Below, piece by piece: positions 28,903-37,664 of a DNA stretch of 64,000 nucleotides (positions are counted from its first letter, which is position 1; each line of letters opens with the position of its first letter). A program made the translations under genes and the position numbers. The notes beneath the pieces were generated by a model. That model was not told the origin of the DNA. It saw only the letters and a program-made list of their open reading frames with translations, and did not search any database. The stretch is from Roseospira goensis (GTDB lineage: Bacteria; Pseudomonadota; Alphaproteobacteria; Rhodospirillales; Rhodospirillaceae). The stretch is taken from assembly GCF_014197795.1 (NCBI RefSeq), contig NZ_JACIGI010000013.1, forward strand, positions 1 through 64,000, in the 5' to 3' direction.

Positions 28903-29313
28903 ATGGTCTCGCCCCATCCGCATGACATGATGGACCGTGGCGGCACCGCCCGGCGGTCCGAACGGCCCAAGCGGCCCGAGCGGCGCGCGGTGCCGCGCCT
29001 GGATCTGCCCCTGTCCGGTCGGTGGGCGGCGGATGGACGCTGGGTGCACGTGCTGGTCGAGTCCATCTCCCACCGGGGTGCCGGCCTGTCGCTGCGGGTG
29101 GCGCTGGGAGACGGGACCCGCGGGACGCTGAGCCTCGACGAGTTCGGCCCGCCGATTCCGTGCGAGGTGCGCTGGACGGGCGACGGGCGCGCGGGTGTCG
29201 CCTTCGACCTGGGCGCGGGTGACGCCGACCGCCTGCGCCGCCATCTCGCGCGCCATGCCGGCAAGGGCGGGCTGCCCACCGCCCTGCTGCCGGACGCCGC
29301 CGGGCTCCCCTGA
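28903..29313 (+). CDS. PilZ-domain-like protein
   Basis: A 136-residue protein whose central part resembles PilZ. It has RRAVPRLDLPLSGRW, fitting the c-di-GMP-binding RxxxR loop, followed by VLVESISHRGAGLSL, corresponding to the second motif (D/N)xSxxG but with Ser at the first position, and then VRWTGDGRAGVAFDLG. The N-terminus is rich in Arg/Pro and the C-terminus is helical. It sits 17 bases upstream of a large hybrid histidine kinase gene and is probably co-transcribed with it. It is also near a diguanylate cyclase gene, which fits a c-di-GMP effector, but the altered motif makes ligand binding uncertain. Confidence 0.7.
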   Translation: MVSPHPHDMMDRGGTARRSERPKRPERRAVPRLDLPLSGRWAADGRWVHVLVESISHRGAGLSLRVALGDGTRGTLSLDEFGPPIPCEVRWTGDGRAGVAFDLGAGDADRLRRHLARHAGKGGLPTALLPDAAGLP

Positions 29314-29330
29314 CCACGGGAGGGCGCGCC

Positions 29331-32300
29331 GTGGGGCGTCAGACCGGAGACGCAAACGCCGCCCTGGTCGGCCTGCGCCGGCTGTCCGAACTGACGGCCG
29401 CGCTCCAGGCCCCCGACATCACGGTCGCCGCCATCGGTCGCCTGGTGACGGCCGCGCTGGTGGCGTTGCCGGGCGTGGGCGAGGCCCGCCTGGTGCGTCA
29501 TCCCGGCGGCCTGGAGGTCAGCCGGGCCGGTGTCGCCCCGGCCGCCGCAGCCGATGGCGCCGCGGTGCAGGGGGCGCGCGCGCGGGCCGCGGTGGCGCTC
29601 GACGATCAGCCCTGGGGCGAACTGGAGGTCACGGCCGCGCATGCCGGCGCGGCCCTTCCGGACGGCGTGGCCGACGCGGTGCGGCTGGCCGCGGGCCAGG
29701 TGGCGCTGGCGGTGCGCGCCGCCGAGGCGCGGGCCGGCGGGGGGGCGGACGCGGCGCTGAGCCTGCTGTGCGAGGCCCTGGGCGCGCGCCTCGATGCCGG
29801 CATGACCCTGCCCGAGGCCCTGCACGGCGAGGCCGCCGCGGTCATGGCCCTGGCGCGGGCCGACGGCCTGGTGGTCACGACCTTCGGTGACCGGCTCTGC
29901 CTGGGCTGCACGGCCCCGGAGGAACAGGCGCTCCTGGACGCGCTCCACGCCCCGACCGAGCGCGGGCCGCGCCGGCTGGAGACGCCGGCCGCGCTGCCCG
30001 GCCTGCCTGCCGGCACCGTCGCCGCGGTGGCCGTGCTGCCGGTGGGGGAGGACGACAGCGACGGCGTGGCGCTGGTGCGGCGCCGGCCGGCGCCGACCGC
30101 GCCGGCCCGCGGGTTCGCGCCGGCCGAGCGGCGCGTCCTGGTCCGCCTGCACCGCTTCCTGCGCGAGCGCATGGCCCTGGTCTCGATCCGCCGGCGCGGG
30201 CTGCTGGGCCGCCTGCTGACCAGCATTTCCCGCTCCGTGCTGGCGAACCCGCCCGGCTGCACCGGCGCCATGATCGAGGCTCTCGGCACCGTGGGCGAGG
30301 CCCTGGGCGCCGACATGGCGCTGCTCGGTGTCTGCGACGACGGCGCCGCCGGCCCCGCGACCGTCCCCGGGGCGTGCCCGGACGCCTGGACGCCGGCCGC
30401 GGTGTGGACCCGCCCGGGCCAGAGCCGGCGCGCCGAGACCGTGCTGGCCCCGGACTGCGCCGGCCTGCCGTGGGTCGGCCCCGCGCTGGCGCGCGACACC
30501 GTGGTGCGGCTGTCGCGACCGGAGGCGGCGCCGCCGGATCTGCGCGCGCTGGCCGACCATCTGGCCGCGCGGGGCGTGCGCTCGGTGCTGGCGCTGCCGC
30601 TCTTGCACCGGGGCGCCTTGGCCGGCGCCGTGGCCTTCGTGACCCTGTGCCAGACCCGGCCGTGGAGCGACTGGGACGTGCGCTTCGCCGGCCTGGCCGC
30701 CGAGATTCTGGGGCAGGCCATGCTGCGCGAGCGCCTGGAGCATGCCCGCGCGGCCAGCGAGGACCGTTTCCGCGCCCTGTTCCACCAGAGCCGCGAGCCG
30801 CTGTTCCTGCTCGACCAGAACGCCCGCCTGCTGGACGCCAACCCGGCCGCCGAAGCGGTGGTCGGGTCCAGTCGGCGCACCATGATGGAACGCGAGATCG
30901 AGGACACCGTCAGCATGAACGGACGCCCGTTGCGGCGCGCCGAGTTGCGGGAGCGGCTGGCGGCGCTCGAACCGGGCCGGCTGGGCGCGATGGAGGTGGT
31001 GCAGCACCGCGACGACGGCACCGCCGTTCCGCTCGAACTGACCGCGCGCCGGTTCGAGCACTCGGGGCGCCCGCTGTATCTGCTGTCGGCCCTGGACATT
31101 TCGGCGCGCAAGGCGGCGGAGGCGGCCCGGATTCGGCGCATGGCGCGCGACGAGCTGATGCTGGCGGTGGCCAAGCGGTTCGTGCGCGAGTCGCTGGAGA
31201 CGGCGACCGCCTCCGCCCTGGCCGATGTCGGCCTGTTCCTGTCGCTGGACCTGGTGCTGGTGCAGGAGCCGCAGACGCCGGACGCCCCCCCCGTGACCCG
31301 CTTCGCCTGGCAGCGCGACCCGGCGCGCGACGACCTGCACGCCGCCGTCGCGGCCCTGCCCAAGGCCCGCCTGGGGCTGGAGGTGGGGCGGCCGTGGCAG
31401 TGGCGGGGGGCGCCGGCCAGAGACGGCAAGGGCGAGAGCGACGGCGAGGGCGACGGCGACGCCGACCCCGCGCTCGGGGACTTGGCGCTGCTGGCGGCGC
31501 CGGTGCGGGTCGAGCACCGGGTCGTGGCCCAGGTGATCCTGGCCGTCCGCACCCAGCCGGCGCACGACTGGCGCGACGAGGACCGCCGCCTACTGGCGTT
31601 CCTGTGCGAGATGTACGCCATCGCGGTGTCGCGGCTGCATGAGCGCAACGCCCGCGCCGACAGCGAACACCGCCTGGAGGCGTTCGCCAGCAACCTGCCC
31701 GGGGCGGTCTGGCGGCGGGTGCTGCTGCCCGACGGGCGGCTGCGCTACACCTATATCAGCGGCGGCCTGCAACGCCTGCTGTCGGTCGACCCGGCGGAGG
31801 CGCTGCACGACCCGGCCCCGCTGCTGGCCGTCATCCATCCCGAGGACCGGGCGGGCATGATGGCCAGTGTGCAGCACTCGGCCCGGACCCTGCGCGACTG
31901 GGTGCGCGAGTTCCGCATCGTCGACCGCGAGGGCCGCCTGTTGTGGGTGCACGCCTCCGGCAAGGTGGAGCGGCTGCCCGACGGCTCGGTCGCCTGGGAC
32001 GGCATCACCCTCGACATCAGCGCCCGCAAGCGCTCGGAGCAGGCCCTGCGGGAGAGCGAGACCCGGTTCCGCACCGCCTTCAACGAGGCCGCCGAGGGCA
32101 TGGCCCTGATCGGGCCGGAAGGGCGCTGGCTGCGCGTCAACCAGTCGCTGGCGGCCCTGCTGGGCGCCGCCCCGGACGCCGTCATCGGCACCCCCGTGAC
32201 GGCCTGGGTGGGGCGCGCCGACCGGGCGGCCCTGCGCCGCCTGCGCCGCGCCCTGGTGCGCGACCCGGCCGCGGTGACCGAGATCGAGGTGCGGCTGCGC

Positions 32301-34271
32301 CGGCCCGACGGCGCGGCGTTCTGGGTCCGGGGCAAGGCGGCGCCGGTGCTGGACGCCGACGGCCGCCTGCTGCATCTGGTGGCGCACGTCCAGGACGTCT
32401 CGGCGCAGCGTGCCACCCAGGCGCTGCTGGTGCGGGCGCGCGACCAGGCCGAGGCCACGGCGCGGGCCAAGAGCGAGTTCCTGGCCCTGATGAGCCACGA
32501 GATCCGCACCCCCCTGGCCGGCATGATCGGCCTCGCCCAGCTCCTCCAGCGCGAAGGGCTGACCGCCCCCCAGGCCCGCCGGGCCGGCCGCATCGAGGCG
32601 GCGGGCCGGCTGCTGCTGGGCATGATCGACGACATCCTGACGCTGTCCAAGGCCGAGGCGGGCGGCGTTGCCGTGACCCACGAGCCGTTCGCGCCGGCCA
32701 GCCTGCTGGCCGAGGTGCTGGGGCTGCTCTCGGTCACCGCCGAGGACAAGGGTCTGCGCCTGAGCATGGCCCTGGACCCGGCGGTGCCGGCGCGCCTGCA
32801 CGGACCGGCGGCGGCGATCCGTCAGGTCCTGTTCAACCTGGTCGGCAACGCGGTCAAGTTCACCGAGGCTGGGCAAATCGTGGTGCGGGCCCAGGCCGGC
32901 GGTCCGGATCCCGACGATGCCCCAACCGTCGTCACCGGCGGGGAGGCGGCCCGCCGCGCCGTCCAGCCCCCCGCTCCCACCGACGGCGCGGACCCGGCGT
33001 GGCTGACGGTCGCGGTCGATGACACCGGGATCGGGGTCGCGCCCGGGCAGCGCACGGCCATTTTCGAGCCGTTCTCGCAAGGGCCTGGCGGCGACCGGCC
33101 CGCCGTGCGCCGGGCGACGGGCCGCGGCGTCGGGCTGGGGCTGGCGATCTGCCGGCGCATGGTTGCGGCGATGGGCGGCGACATCGGGGTGACCAGCACA
33201 CCGGAAGAAGGCAGCCGCTTCTGGTTCACCGTGCCGGTGCGCGCCGCGGTCCCCCTCGACGACGCGACCGCATCCCCGGACGGAACCCCGGACGGAACCC
33301 AGGACGCGGAGATCGAGCGCGACGCGGCCACGCGTCCCGCCGACGCCGAGCCGGAAGCCGGGGCGCCCGCGACGGCCCGACCGACGGAGGCCCGACCGAC
33401 GATGGTCCGACCGACGGAGGCACCGGCGGGCAGGCCCCGGGTTCTGGTGGTGGACGACGACGACGTCAACCGGGAGGTGCTGGAGTCCACCCTGGACGCG
33501 CTTGGCTGCGCGGCCGTCGGCTTCGCCGACGGCGCCACCCTGCTGCGCGCGGCCGGCGACGGCGGGCTGGCGGTGCCCGATCTGATCCTCATGGACCTCA
33601 ACATGCCGGCGCCCGACGGGGCGGAGACGACGCGGCAACTGGGCACGCTGGGCCGGGCGTGGGCGCGGGTCCCCGTGCTGGGCGTGACGGCGGGGGCGGG
33701 ATCGTGCGACGGCGGCGCGAGCGCCGCCCCGCCCGGCATGCGCGCCTGTCTGCGCAAGCCGGTGGACCCGGCCGTGCTGCACCGCCTTCTTGCCCGATGG
33801 ATAGCGGCCGATCTCGGCGCGGATCCGCCGGCGGCGGCCTGCGCCGGCGGCGATCGCGACGCCGACGTCGACGCCGAGGCCGAGACCGTGCTGGACCCGT
33901 CCGTGTGGGCGCGCCGCCTGGCGACGCTGGGGCACCGCCGGGTGGCGCGTCGCCTCGCGGACCTGCGCGTCATCGGCGACGCGCTGCGCGCCTGGGCCGC
34001 GCACGGCTCCCCGGAGGCCACGGACCTGACCCCGGCGGAGGCGGCGGCGCACGCCCACCGCATCCGCGGCGCGGCCGGCATCCTCGGCGCCCCCGCCCTG
34101 GCGGCGGCCGCCGCGGCGCTGGAAACCGCCCTGGAGACCCCCGAGACCCCCGGGACCACGCCGGCCGCGCCGCAGGCGGGCGCGGCGCACGCGCGGGCCG
34201 GATTCGTGCGGGCCTGGGATGCGGCCATCGCCGCCTTCGACGACGCCCTGGCCCGCGGTGCGGCCGGGTGA
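29331..34271 (+). CDS. Multi-sensor hybrid histidine kinase with receiver and HPt domains
   Basis: A 1646-residue soluble kinase without clear membrane segments. Visible domains in order: N-terminal GAF-like regions (about 1-440); a PAS domain (EDRFRALFHQSREPLFLLDQ, ~475); a further GAF-like region; two PAS domains (LPGAVWRRVLL and TRFRTAFNEAAEGMALIGPE); HisKA with the phospho-His in FLALMSHEIRTPLAGM (~1054); HATPase with LFNLVGNAVKFTEA, DDTGIGV and GRGVGLGLAI; a receiver (VLVVDDDDVNREVL ~1370, acceptor Asp in LILMDLNMP); and a C-terminal HPt with AHAHRIRGAAGILGA (~1575). All phosphorelay residues are present. It begins with GTG after GGGAGG. Between the kinase and receiver is a repetitive Pro/Thr/Ala linker. 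Probably acts with the preceding PilZ-like protein; signal unknown. Confidence 0.88.
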   Translation: MGRQTGDANAALVGLRRLSELTAALQAPDITVAAIGRLVTAALVALPGVGEARLVRHPGGLEVSRAGVAPAAAADGAAVQGARARAAVALDDQPWGELEVTAAHAGAALPDGVADAVRLAAGQVALAVRAAEARAGGGADAALSLLCEALGARLDAGMTLPEALHGEAAAVMALARADGLVVTTFGDRLCLGCTAPEEQALLDALHAPTERGPRRLETPAALPGLPAGTVAAVAVLPVGEDDSDGVALVRRRPAPTAPARGFAPAERRVLVRLHRFLRERMALVSIRRRGLLGRLLTSISRSVLANPPGCTGAMIEALGTVGEALGADMALLGVCDDGAAGPATVPGACPDAWTPAAVWTRPGQSRRAETVLAPDCAGLPWVGPALARDTVVRLSRPEAAPPDLRALADHLAARGVRSVLALPLLHRGALAGAVAFVTLCQTRPWSDWDVRFAGLAAEILGQAMLRERLEHARAASEDRFRALFHQSREPLFLLDQNARLLDANPAAEAVVGSSRRTMMEREIEDTVSMNGRPLRRAELRERLAALEPGRLGAMEVVQHRDDGTAVPLELTARRFEHSGRPLYLLSALDISARKAAEAARIRRMARDELMLAVAKRFVRESLETATASALADVGLFLSLDLVLVQEPQTPDAPPVTRFAWQRDPARDDLHAAVAALPKARLGLEVGRPWQWRGAPARDGKGESDGEGDGDADPALGDLALLAAPVRVEHRVVAQVILAVRTQPAHDWRDEDRRLLAFLCEMYAIAVSRLHERNARADSEHRLEAFASNLPGAVWRRVLLPDGRLRYTYISGGLQRLLSVDPAEALHDPAPLLAVIHPEDRAGMMASVQHSARTLRDWVREFRIVDREGRLLWVHASGKVERLPDGSVAWDGITLDISARKRSEQALRESETRFRTAFNEAAEGMALIGPEGRWLRVNQSLAALLGAAPDAVIGTPVTAWVGRADRAALRRLRRALVRDPAAVTEIEVRLRRPDGAAFWVRGKAAPVLDADGRLLHLVAHVQDVSAQRATQALLVRARDQAEATARAKSEFLALMSHEIRTPLAGMIGLAQLLQREGLTAPQARRAGRIEAAGRLLLGMIDDILTLSKAEAGGVAVTHEPFAPASLLAEVLGLLSVTAEDKGLRLSMALDPAVPARLHGPAAAIRQVLFNLVGNAVKFTEAGQIVVRAQAGGPDPDDAPTVVTGGEAARRAVQPPAPTDGADPAWLTVAVDDTGIGVAPGQRTAIFEPFSQGPGGDRPAVRRATGRGVGLGLAICRRMVAAMGGDIGVTSTPEEGSRFWFTVPVRAAVPLDDATASPDGTPDGTQDAEIERDAATRPADAEPEAGAPATARPTEARPTMVRPTEAPAGRPRVLVVDDDDVNREVLESTLDALGCAAVGFADGATLLRAAGDGGLAVPDLILMDLNMPAPDGAETTRQLGTLGRAWARVPVLGVTAGAGSCDGGASAAPPGMRACLRKPVDPAVLHRLLARWIAADLGADPPAAACAGGDRDADVDAEAETVLDPSVWARRLATLGHRRVARRLADLRVIGDALRAWAAHGSPEATDLTPAEAAAHAHRIRGAAGILGAPALAAAAAALETALETPETPGTTPAAPQAGAAHARAGFVRAWDAAIAAFDDALARGAAG

Positions 34272-34286
34272 GGGCCGACCGCCGCG

Positions 34287-35141
34287 CTATCCGGCGCCGG
34301 CGGGCACGGTTTCGCCGAAGCTCTGCACCAGGCTGCCGACCACCAGATACCAGCCGTCGACCAGCACGAAGAACACCAGCTTGAACGGCAGCGCCAGCAT
34401 CATCGGCGGCAGCATCATCATGCCCATCGACATCAGCACCGACGCAATGACCATGTCGATGATGATGAACGGCACGTAGATCAGGAATCCGATCTCGAAG
34501 GCGCGCCGCAACTCGCTGATGACGAAGGCCGGGACGATGGCCGCCAGCGAGGCGTCCTCGGCCGTGGTCTCGGGCGGCGCGCCGGACAGGTCGAGCATCA
34601 GCTCCAGGTCCTTGCCGCGGGTGTGCCGCAACATGAACGCCCGGAACGGCACCACCGCGCGGTCGAACGCCTCCATCTCGTCGATCTGCTCGTTGACCAG
34701 CGGTGCGATGCCGGCGTCCCAGGACTCCTGGAAGGTCGGCGCCATGATGAACACGGTCATGAACAGCGCCAGCCCCATCAGCACCATGTTGGGCGGCGTG
34801 GTCTGGGTGCCCATGGCGTGGCGCAGGATGGAGAACACCACCACGATGCGGGTGAACGACGTGGCCATCAGCAGGATGCCCGGCGCCACCGACAGCACCG
34901 TGATGAGGGCGACGAGCTGGACCACGCGCGCAGTCATGGTGCCATCGCCGTTGCCCAGGTCGAGCGTGAATTCCTGCGCCACCGCCGCGCCGGGCAGAAG
35001 CAGCGCCAGCGCGGCGGCCAGCGCCGTCAGACACAGCAGGGGCCGCAGGGGCGACAGGGCCGCGTCGGTGCAGCGGCGCGACGATGGGATCGGCGCCGGC
35101 GCGCGACGCCGCGCACGGAACCACGCACGGGTCTGGATCAT
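34287..35141 (-). CDS. fliP: Flagellar export gate protein FliP
   Basis: Integral part of the flagellar type III export gate with FliQ and FliR. The 284-residue product has a cleavable-type signal (LCLTALAAALALLLPGAAVA) and then the FliP core: VVQLVALITVLSVAPGILLM, TSFTRIVVVFSILRHAMG, TPPNMVLMGLALFMTVFIM, FRAFMLRHTR, VPAFVISELRRAFEIGFLIY and MSMGMMMLPPMMLALPFKLV. The start overlaps the fliO stop by four bases (ATGA). It converges on the large histidine kinase gene with only 15 bases between the stops. fliQ and fliR are in the divergent operon, not beside fliP. Confidence 0.96.
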   Translation of the reverse strand: MIQTRAWFRARRRAPAPIPSSRRCTDAALSPLRPLLCLTALAAALALLLPGAAVAQEFTLDLGNGDGTMTARVVQLVALITVLSVAPGILLMATSFTRIVVVFSILRHAMGTQTTPPNMVLMGLALFMTVFIMAPTFQESWDAGIAPLVNEQIDEMEAFDRAVVPFRAFMLRHTRGKDLELMLDLSGAPPETTAEDASLAAIVPAFVISELRRAFEIGFLIYVPFIIIDMVIASVLMSMGMMMLPPMMLALPFKLVFFVLVDGWYLVVGSLVQSFGETVPAGAG

Positions 35142-35569
35142 GGGTCTCCCTCTTGACCGCGCCGCAGGATCGTCCGGAACGAGGGGCTCGCCGGCGCGGG
35201 GACCGGGTCGTCCGGATCTGCCGCGTCCACCTCGGCGGGACCCGCGGGTCGGGCACTGTCGCGGTCGATCACCAGGTCATGGGTGCCGCCGATCAGCAGC
35301 AGGTGTTCGCGGTCGTCGCAGCGCACCAGCACCAGGCGCCGGCGCGTGTCGACCATGGCGGACTCGATCACACCCAGACGCCGACGCGGCCGTCCGGGCC
35401 GGCCGCGGCCGGATCCGCCACCGCCGACGCCCATCGGTCCGAAGCGCCGGGCCAGCGCCGCGGTCAGCAGAATCAGGCCGATCACGGCCAGCAGCGCCAG
35501 TCCGAAGCGGGTATAGCTGTCCAGATCCATCGCGGCGTCCATCGCGGCGTCCATCGCGGCGTCCATCAT
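35138..35569 (-). CDS. fliO: FliO-like flagellar assembly protein
   Basis: FliO helps FliP oligomerise in the export gate. The product has one membrane segment (LALLAVIGLILLTAALARRF), a glycine-rich linker and the FliO cytoplasmic part LGVIESAMVDTRRRLVLVR with HLLLIGGTHDLVIDRD. It ends directly on fliP with a four-base overlap. Its start cannot be fixed: a 12-base tandem repeat at 35528-35563 encodes MDAA repeats, giving five in-frame ATGs from 35569 to 35530. None has an ideal ribosome-binding site. Using 35569 gives 143 residues. Confidence 0.8.
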   Translation of the reverse strand: MMDAAMDAAMDAAMDLDSYTRFGLALLAVIGLILLTAALARRFGPMGVGGGGSGRGRPGRPRRRLGVIESAMVDTRRRLVLVRCDDREHLLLIGGTHDLVIDRDSARPAGPAEVDAADPDDPVPAPASPSFRTILRRGQEGDP

Positions 35570-35588
35570 GGGCGGGGCGGCCCCGACC

Positions 35589-36098
35589 TCAGCCGTCCTC
35601 GTCCATCTCCACCGGTCCGCTGCCGCGCCGGTCGCCCTGGCGCCGGTCGCCGTCCTGGCGCCGGTCCACACGCCGCCGGTCCGCGCGCCGCCGGTCCCGT
35701 CCGTCGGCCGCCGGTTCCGGCTCGGGCAGCGGCGCCACCGCCAGCGCCCGCGCATAGGCGGCGTTGGCCCGGGTGCTGGAAGGTAACTCGCTCAGCGTCT
35801 CATCCAGTCCACCCCGGGTGGCGGTGATCGCCTCGAAGGCCTCCTGGGTGGCGGCCTCCAGGCGGTCCAGCCCGGTCACCAGGCGGCCCAGGCCCTCCGC
35901 GAAGCGGCGCGCATCGGACGGCGGCAGCGCGGCCACCGCGGCGCAGAGCTGGCCGACGCGCCGGTCCAGGCTGGTCAGATTCACCACCTGGTGGTCGCGC
36001 GACAGGCGCTCGGCGGTGTCGATCATGCTCAGCACCTGGGCCAGCGCCTTGTCGATCTCGGCCGGGGTCATGCCGGGGTTCGGCGCCGCATCCGTCAT
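35589..36098 (-). CDS. Hypothetical protein in the flagellar cluster, charged C-terminus
   Basis: A 169-residue protein that I do not recognise. Residues 10-110 are predicted helical (AEIDKALAQVLSMIDTAERL, FAEGLGRLVTGLDRLEAATQ) and soluble. The C-terminal 35 residues are a repetitive Asp/Arg tract (DRRRADRRR, DRRQDGDRR). It overlaps the upstream FlhB-like gene by four bases (ATGA) and lies 19 bases before the first possible fliO start, so it is part of the same operon and presumably flagellar. A role as a scaffold or chaperone would be a guess. Confidence 0.7.
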   Translation of the reverse strand: MTDAAPNPGMTPAEIDKALAQVLSMIDTAERLSRDHQVVNLTSLDRRVGQLCAAVAALPPSDARRFAEGLGRLVTGLDRLEAATQEAFEAITATRGGLDETLSELPSSTRANAAYARALAVAPLPEPEPAADGRDRRRADRRRVDRRQDGDRRQGDRRGSGPVEMDEDG

Positions 36099-36487
36099 GG
36101 CCGTTCTCCCGCGTCGGCGGCGTCGTCCGTCTGGTCGCCCGGCGTTCCCATGACCACCGCCGCCGTGTCGTGGGGCGCCACCAACGCCGCCAGCCGTCCG
36201 TTGGCGCGATAGACGTAGCTCAGGATCTCGGCCACCGCGGCCATCGCCTCCACCGGGATCTCGCTGTCGACGTCGACCGCCGCCAGCAGGGCCGCCAGGT
36301 CGGCGTCCTCGCGCACCTTGATGCCGTGGGCGAAGGCCAGCGCGAGGATCTGCTCGGCCAACGCCCCGCGCCCGCTGGCCAGCACCGTCGGCGCCCGCCC
36401 CCCGGCGGGGTCGTAGCCCAGGGCGACGGCGATGGCGTCGGCGCGCGGGCTGGCGCTGTCGGGATCGGGCCGGGGCCTGTCGGACAT
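36095..36487 (-). CDS. FlhB C-terminal-domain-like protein (FlhX type)
   Basis: A 130-residue protein related only to the cytoplasmic switch domain of FlhB: DAIAVALGYDPAGGRAPTVL, GRGALAEQILALAFAHGIKV, EDADLAALLAAVDVDSEIPV and AEILSYVYRANGR. The NPTH autocleavage motif of FlhB is absent, with ASGRG in the corresponding stretch. Such small FlhB-like proteins occur near flagellar genes and can substitute for a cleaved FlhB C-domain in substrate switching. The full-length flhB is also in this window (39217-40281), so this is a second copy of the domain. GGGAGCGG precedes the ATG. Confidence 0.85.
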   Translation of the reverse strand: MSDRPRPDPDSASPRADAIAVALGYDPAGGRAPTVLASGRGALAEQILALAFAHGIKVREDADLAALLAAVDVDSEIPVEAMAAVAEILSYVYRANGRLAALVAPHDTAAVVMGTPGDQTDDAADAGERP

Positions 36488-36749
36488 GGGAACCGCTCCC
36501 GTACGGCGGGGACGTCTCCCGTTATCTCCCGGGGGCCATGAACAATCGGTAAATGGCCGGCCCGCGCGGCAACGGAGCGTGGCCGCGCGGGCGGCACGCC
36601 TCGCCGGGCCACGGTTTTACCGAATGTTAAAGGCACCCGCCGATAGTGGGAGGCGCGGAGAGCGGCCGCCGGCTCGGCTCCGCTCCGCCGCGCGTCCCGG
36701 CCCACCGGGGCGCACCACGCGGCCCCACCAACGGGAGCGGACCAGAGCG
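36488..36749. promoter_or_regulatory. Divergent intergenic region between the two flagellar operons
   Basis: This 262-base gap must carry promoters for the flhX-like/fliO/fliP operon (minus) and for flgB onward (plus). A GCCGATA at 36639-36645, reading toward flgB, resembles the -10 element of flagellar sigma-28 promoters, but no matching -35 TAAA lies at the usual distance. The assignment is therefore weak. Confidence 0.35.
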
Positions 36750-37160
36750 ATGGACCTGACCAAGATGCCGCTGTTCCGGATGGCGCAGGCCCGCATGGAC
36801 TGGGCCGCCCAGCGCCAGCGTGTGCTGGCCCAGAACGTCGGCCAGATCGACACCCCGGGCTATCGGCCGCGCGACGTGGCCCAGCCCGACTTCAAGCGCC
36901 TCGCCACCGAGGCGGCACAACAGCCGGTGCAGGTCGCCATGACCAATCCGGCCCACCAGCCGGGCACGCTGCCCGAGGCCGACCCCTTCGACGTGCGGCG
37001 CGACAGCCGGACCTTCGAGACCAAGCTGGACGGCAACACCGTGGTGCTGGAAGAGCAGATGCAGAAGATGGGCCAGACCCGCAGCCGGTTCATGATGGCG
37101 GCGTCGTTGTTCGAGCGCAACATCGCCATGCTCAAGACCGCGATCGGGCGGCAGCGCTAG
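36750..37160 (+). CDS. flgB: Flagellar proximal rod protein FlgB
   Basis: Forms the base of the flagellar rod with FlgC and FliE. The 136-residue product has the N-terminal rod signature RVLAQNVGQIDTPGYRPRDV (about residues 26-45), a variation of the usual NxANxxTPGY, and the C-terminal helix SRFMMAASLFERNIAMLKTA. Length is typical. It is the first gene of a plus-strand operon flgB-flgC-fliE-fliQ-fliR-flhB-cckA, with 24 bases before flgC. Confidence 0.95.
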   Translation: MDLTKMPLFRMAQARMDWAAQRQRVLAQNVGQIDTPGYRPRDVAQPDFKRLATEAAQQPVQVAMTNPAHQPGTLPEADPFDVRRDSRTFETKLDGNTVVLEEQMQKMGQTRSRFMMAASLFERNIAMLKTAIGRQR

Positions 37161-37184
37161 CGGTCCGCAGGGGAGGCACCGGCG

Positions 37185-37595
37185 ATGGACGAACTGAGCA
37201 AGGCCCAGCGGATCGCAGTGGCCGGCATGAAGGCCCAGGCCGAACGCCTGCGGGTCATCGCCCAGAACATGGCCAACGCCGACAGCCTGGCGCAGGCCCC
37301 GGGCGAGCAGCCCTACCGGCGCAAGCTGATCAGCTTCGAGAGCGCGCTGGACCGCGAACTGGGTGCCGACAGCGTCAAGGTCAAGCAGGTGTTCGAGGAC
37401 ATGACGCCGTTCCCGAAGCGTCATGATCCCAGCCACCCGGCCGCCGACGCCGAGGGCTACGTGCAGACCCCCAACGTCAACCCGCTGATCGAGATGATGG
37501 ACATGCGCGAGGCCCAGCGCTCCTACGAAGCCAACATGAGCGCCATTTCAGTGGCGCGCGAGATGTCGAAACGCACGCTGGAGTTGCTGCGATAG
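37185..37595 (+). CDS. flgC: Flagellar proximal rod protein FlgC
   Basis: Rod component downstream of FlgB. The 136-residue product has RVIAQNMANADSLAQAPGE near the N-terminus, the conserved YRRKLISFESAL, the GYVQTPNVNPLIEMMDMREA signature common to rod and hook proteins, and the C-terminal helix YEANMSAISVAREMSKRTLE. GGGGAGG precedes the ATG. Confidence 0.96.
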   Translation: MDELSKAQRIAVAGMKAQAERLRVIAQNMANADSLAQAPGEQPYRRKLISFESALDRELGADSVKVKQVFEDMTPFPKRHDPSHPAADAEGYVQTPNVNPLIEMMDMREAQRSYEANMSAISVAREMSKRTLELLR

Positions 37596-37664
37596 GCCGA
37601 GCCACCGGTCCACCGGACCGGCACCGCCAGACCCGCACCGCCAGAGCAGACAGGACACCGAGGG

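Noticed and set aside
36600-36650. Sigma-28 promoter before flgB
   Set aside because: GCCGATA is present but no TAAA lies at the required distance, so it is not claimed as a promoter.
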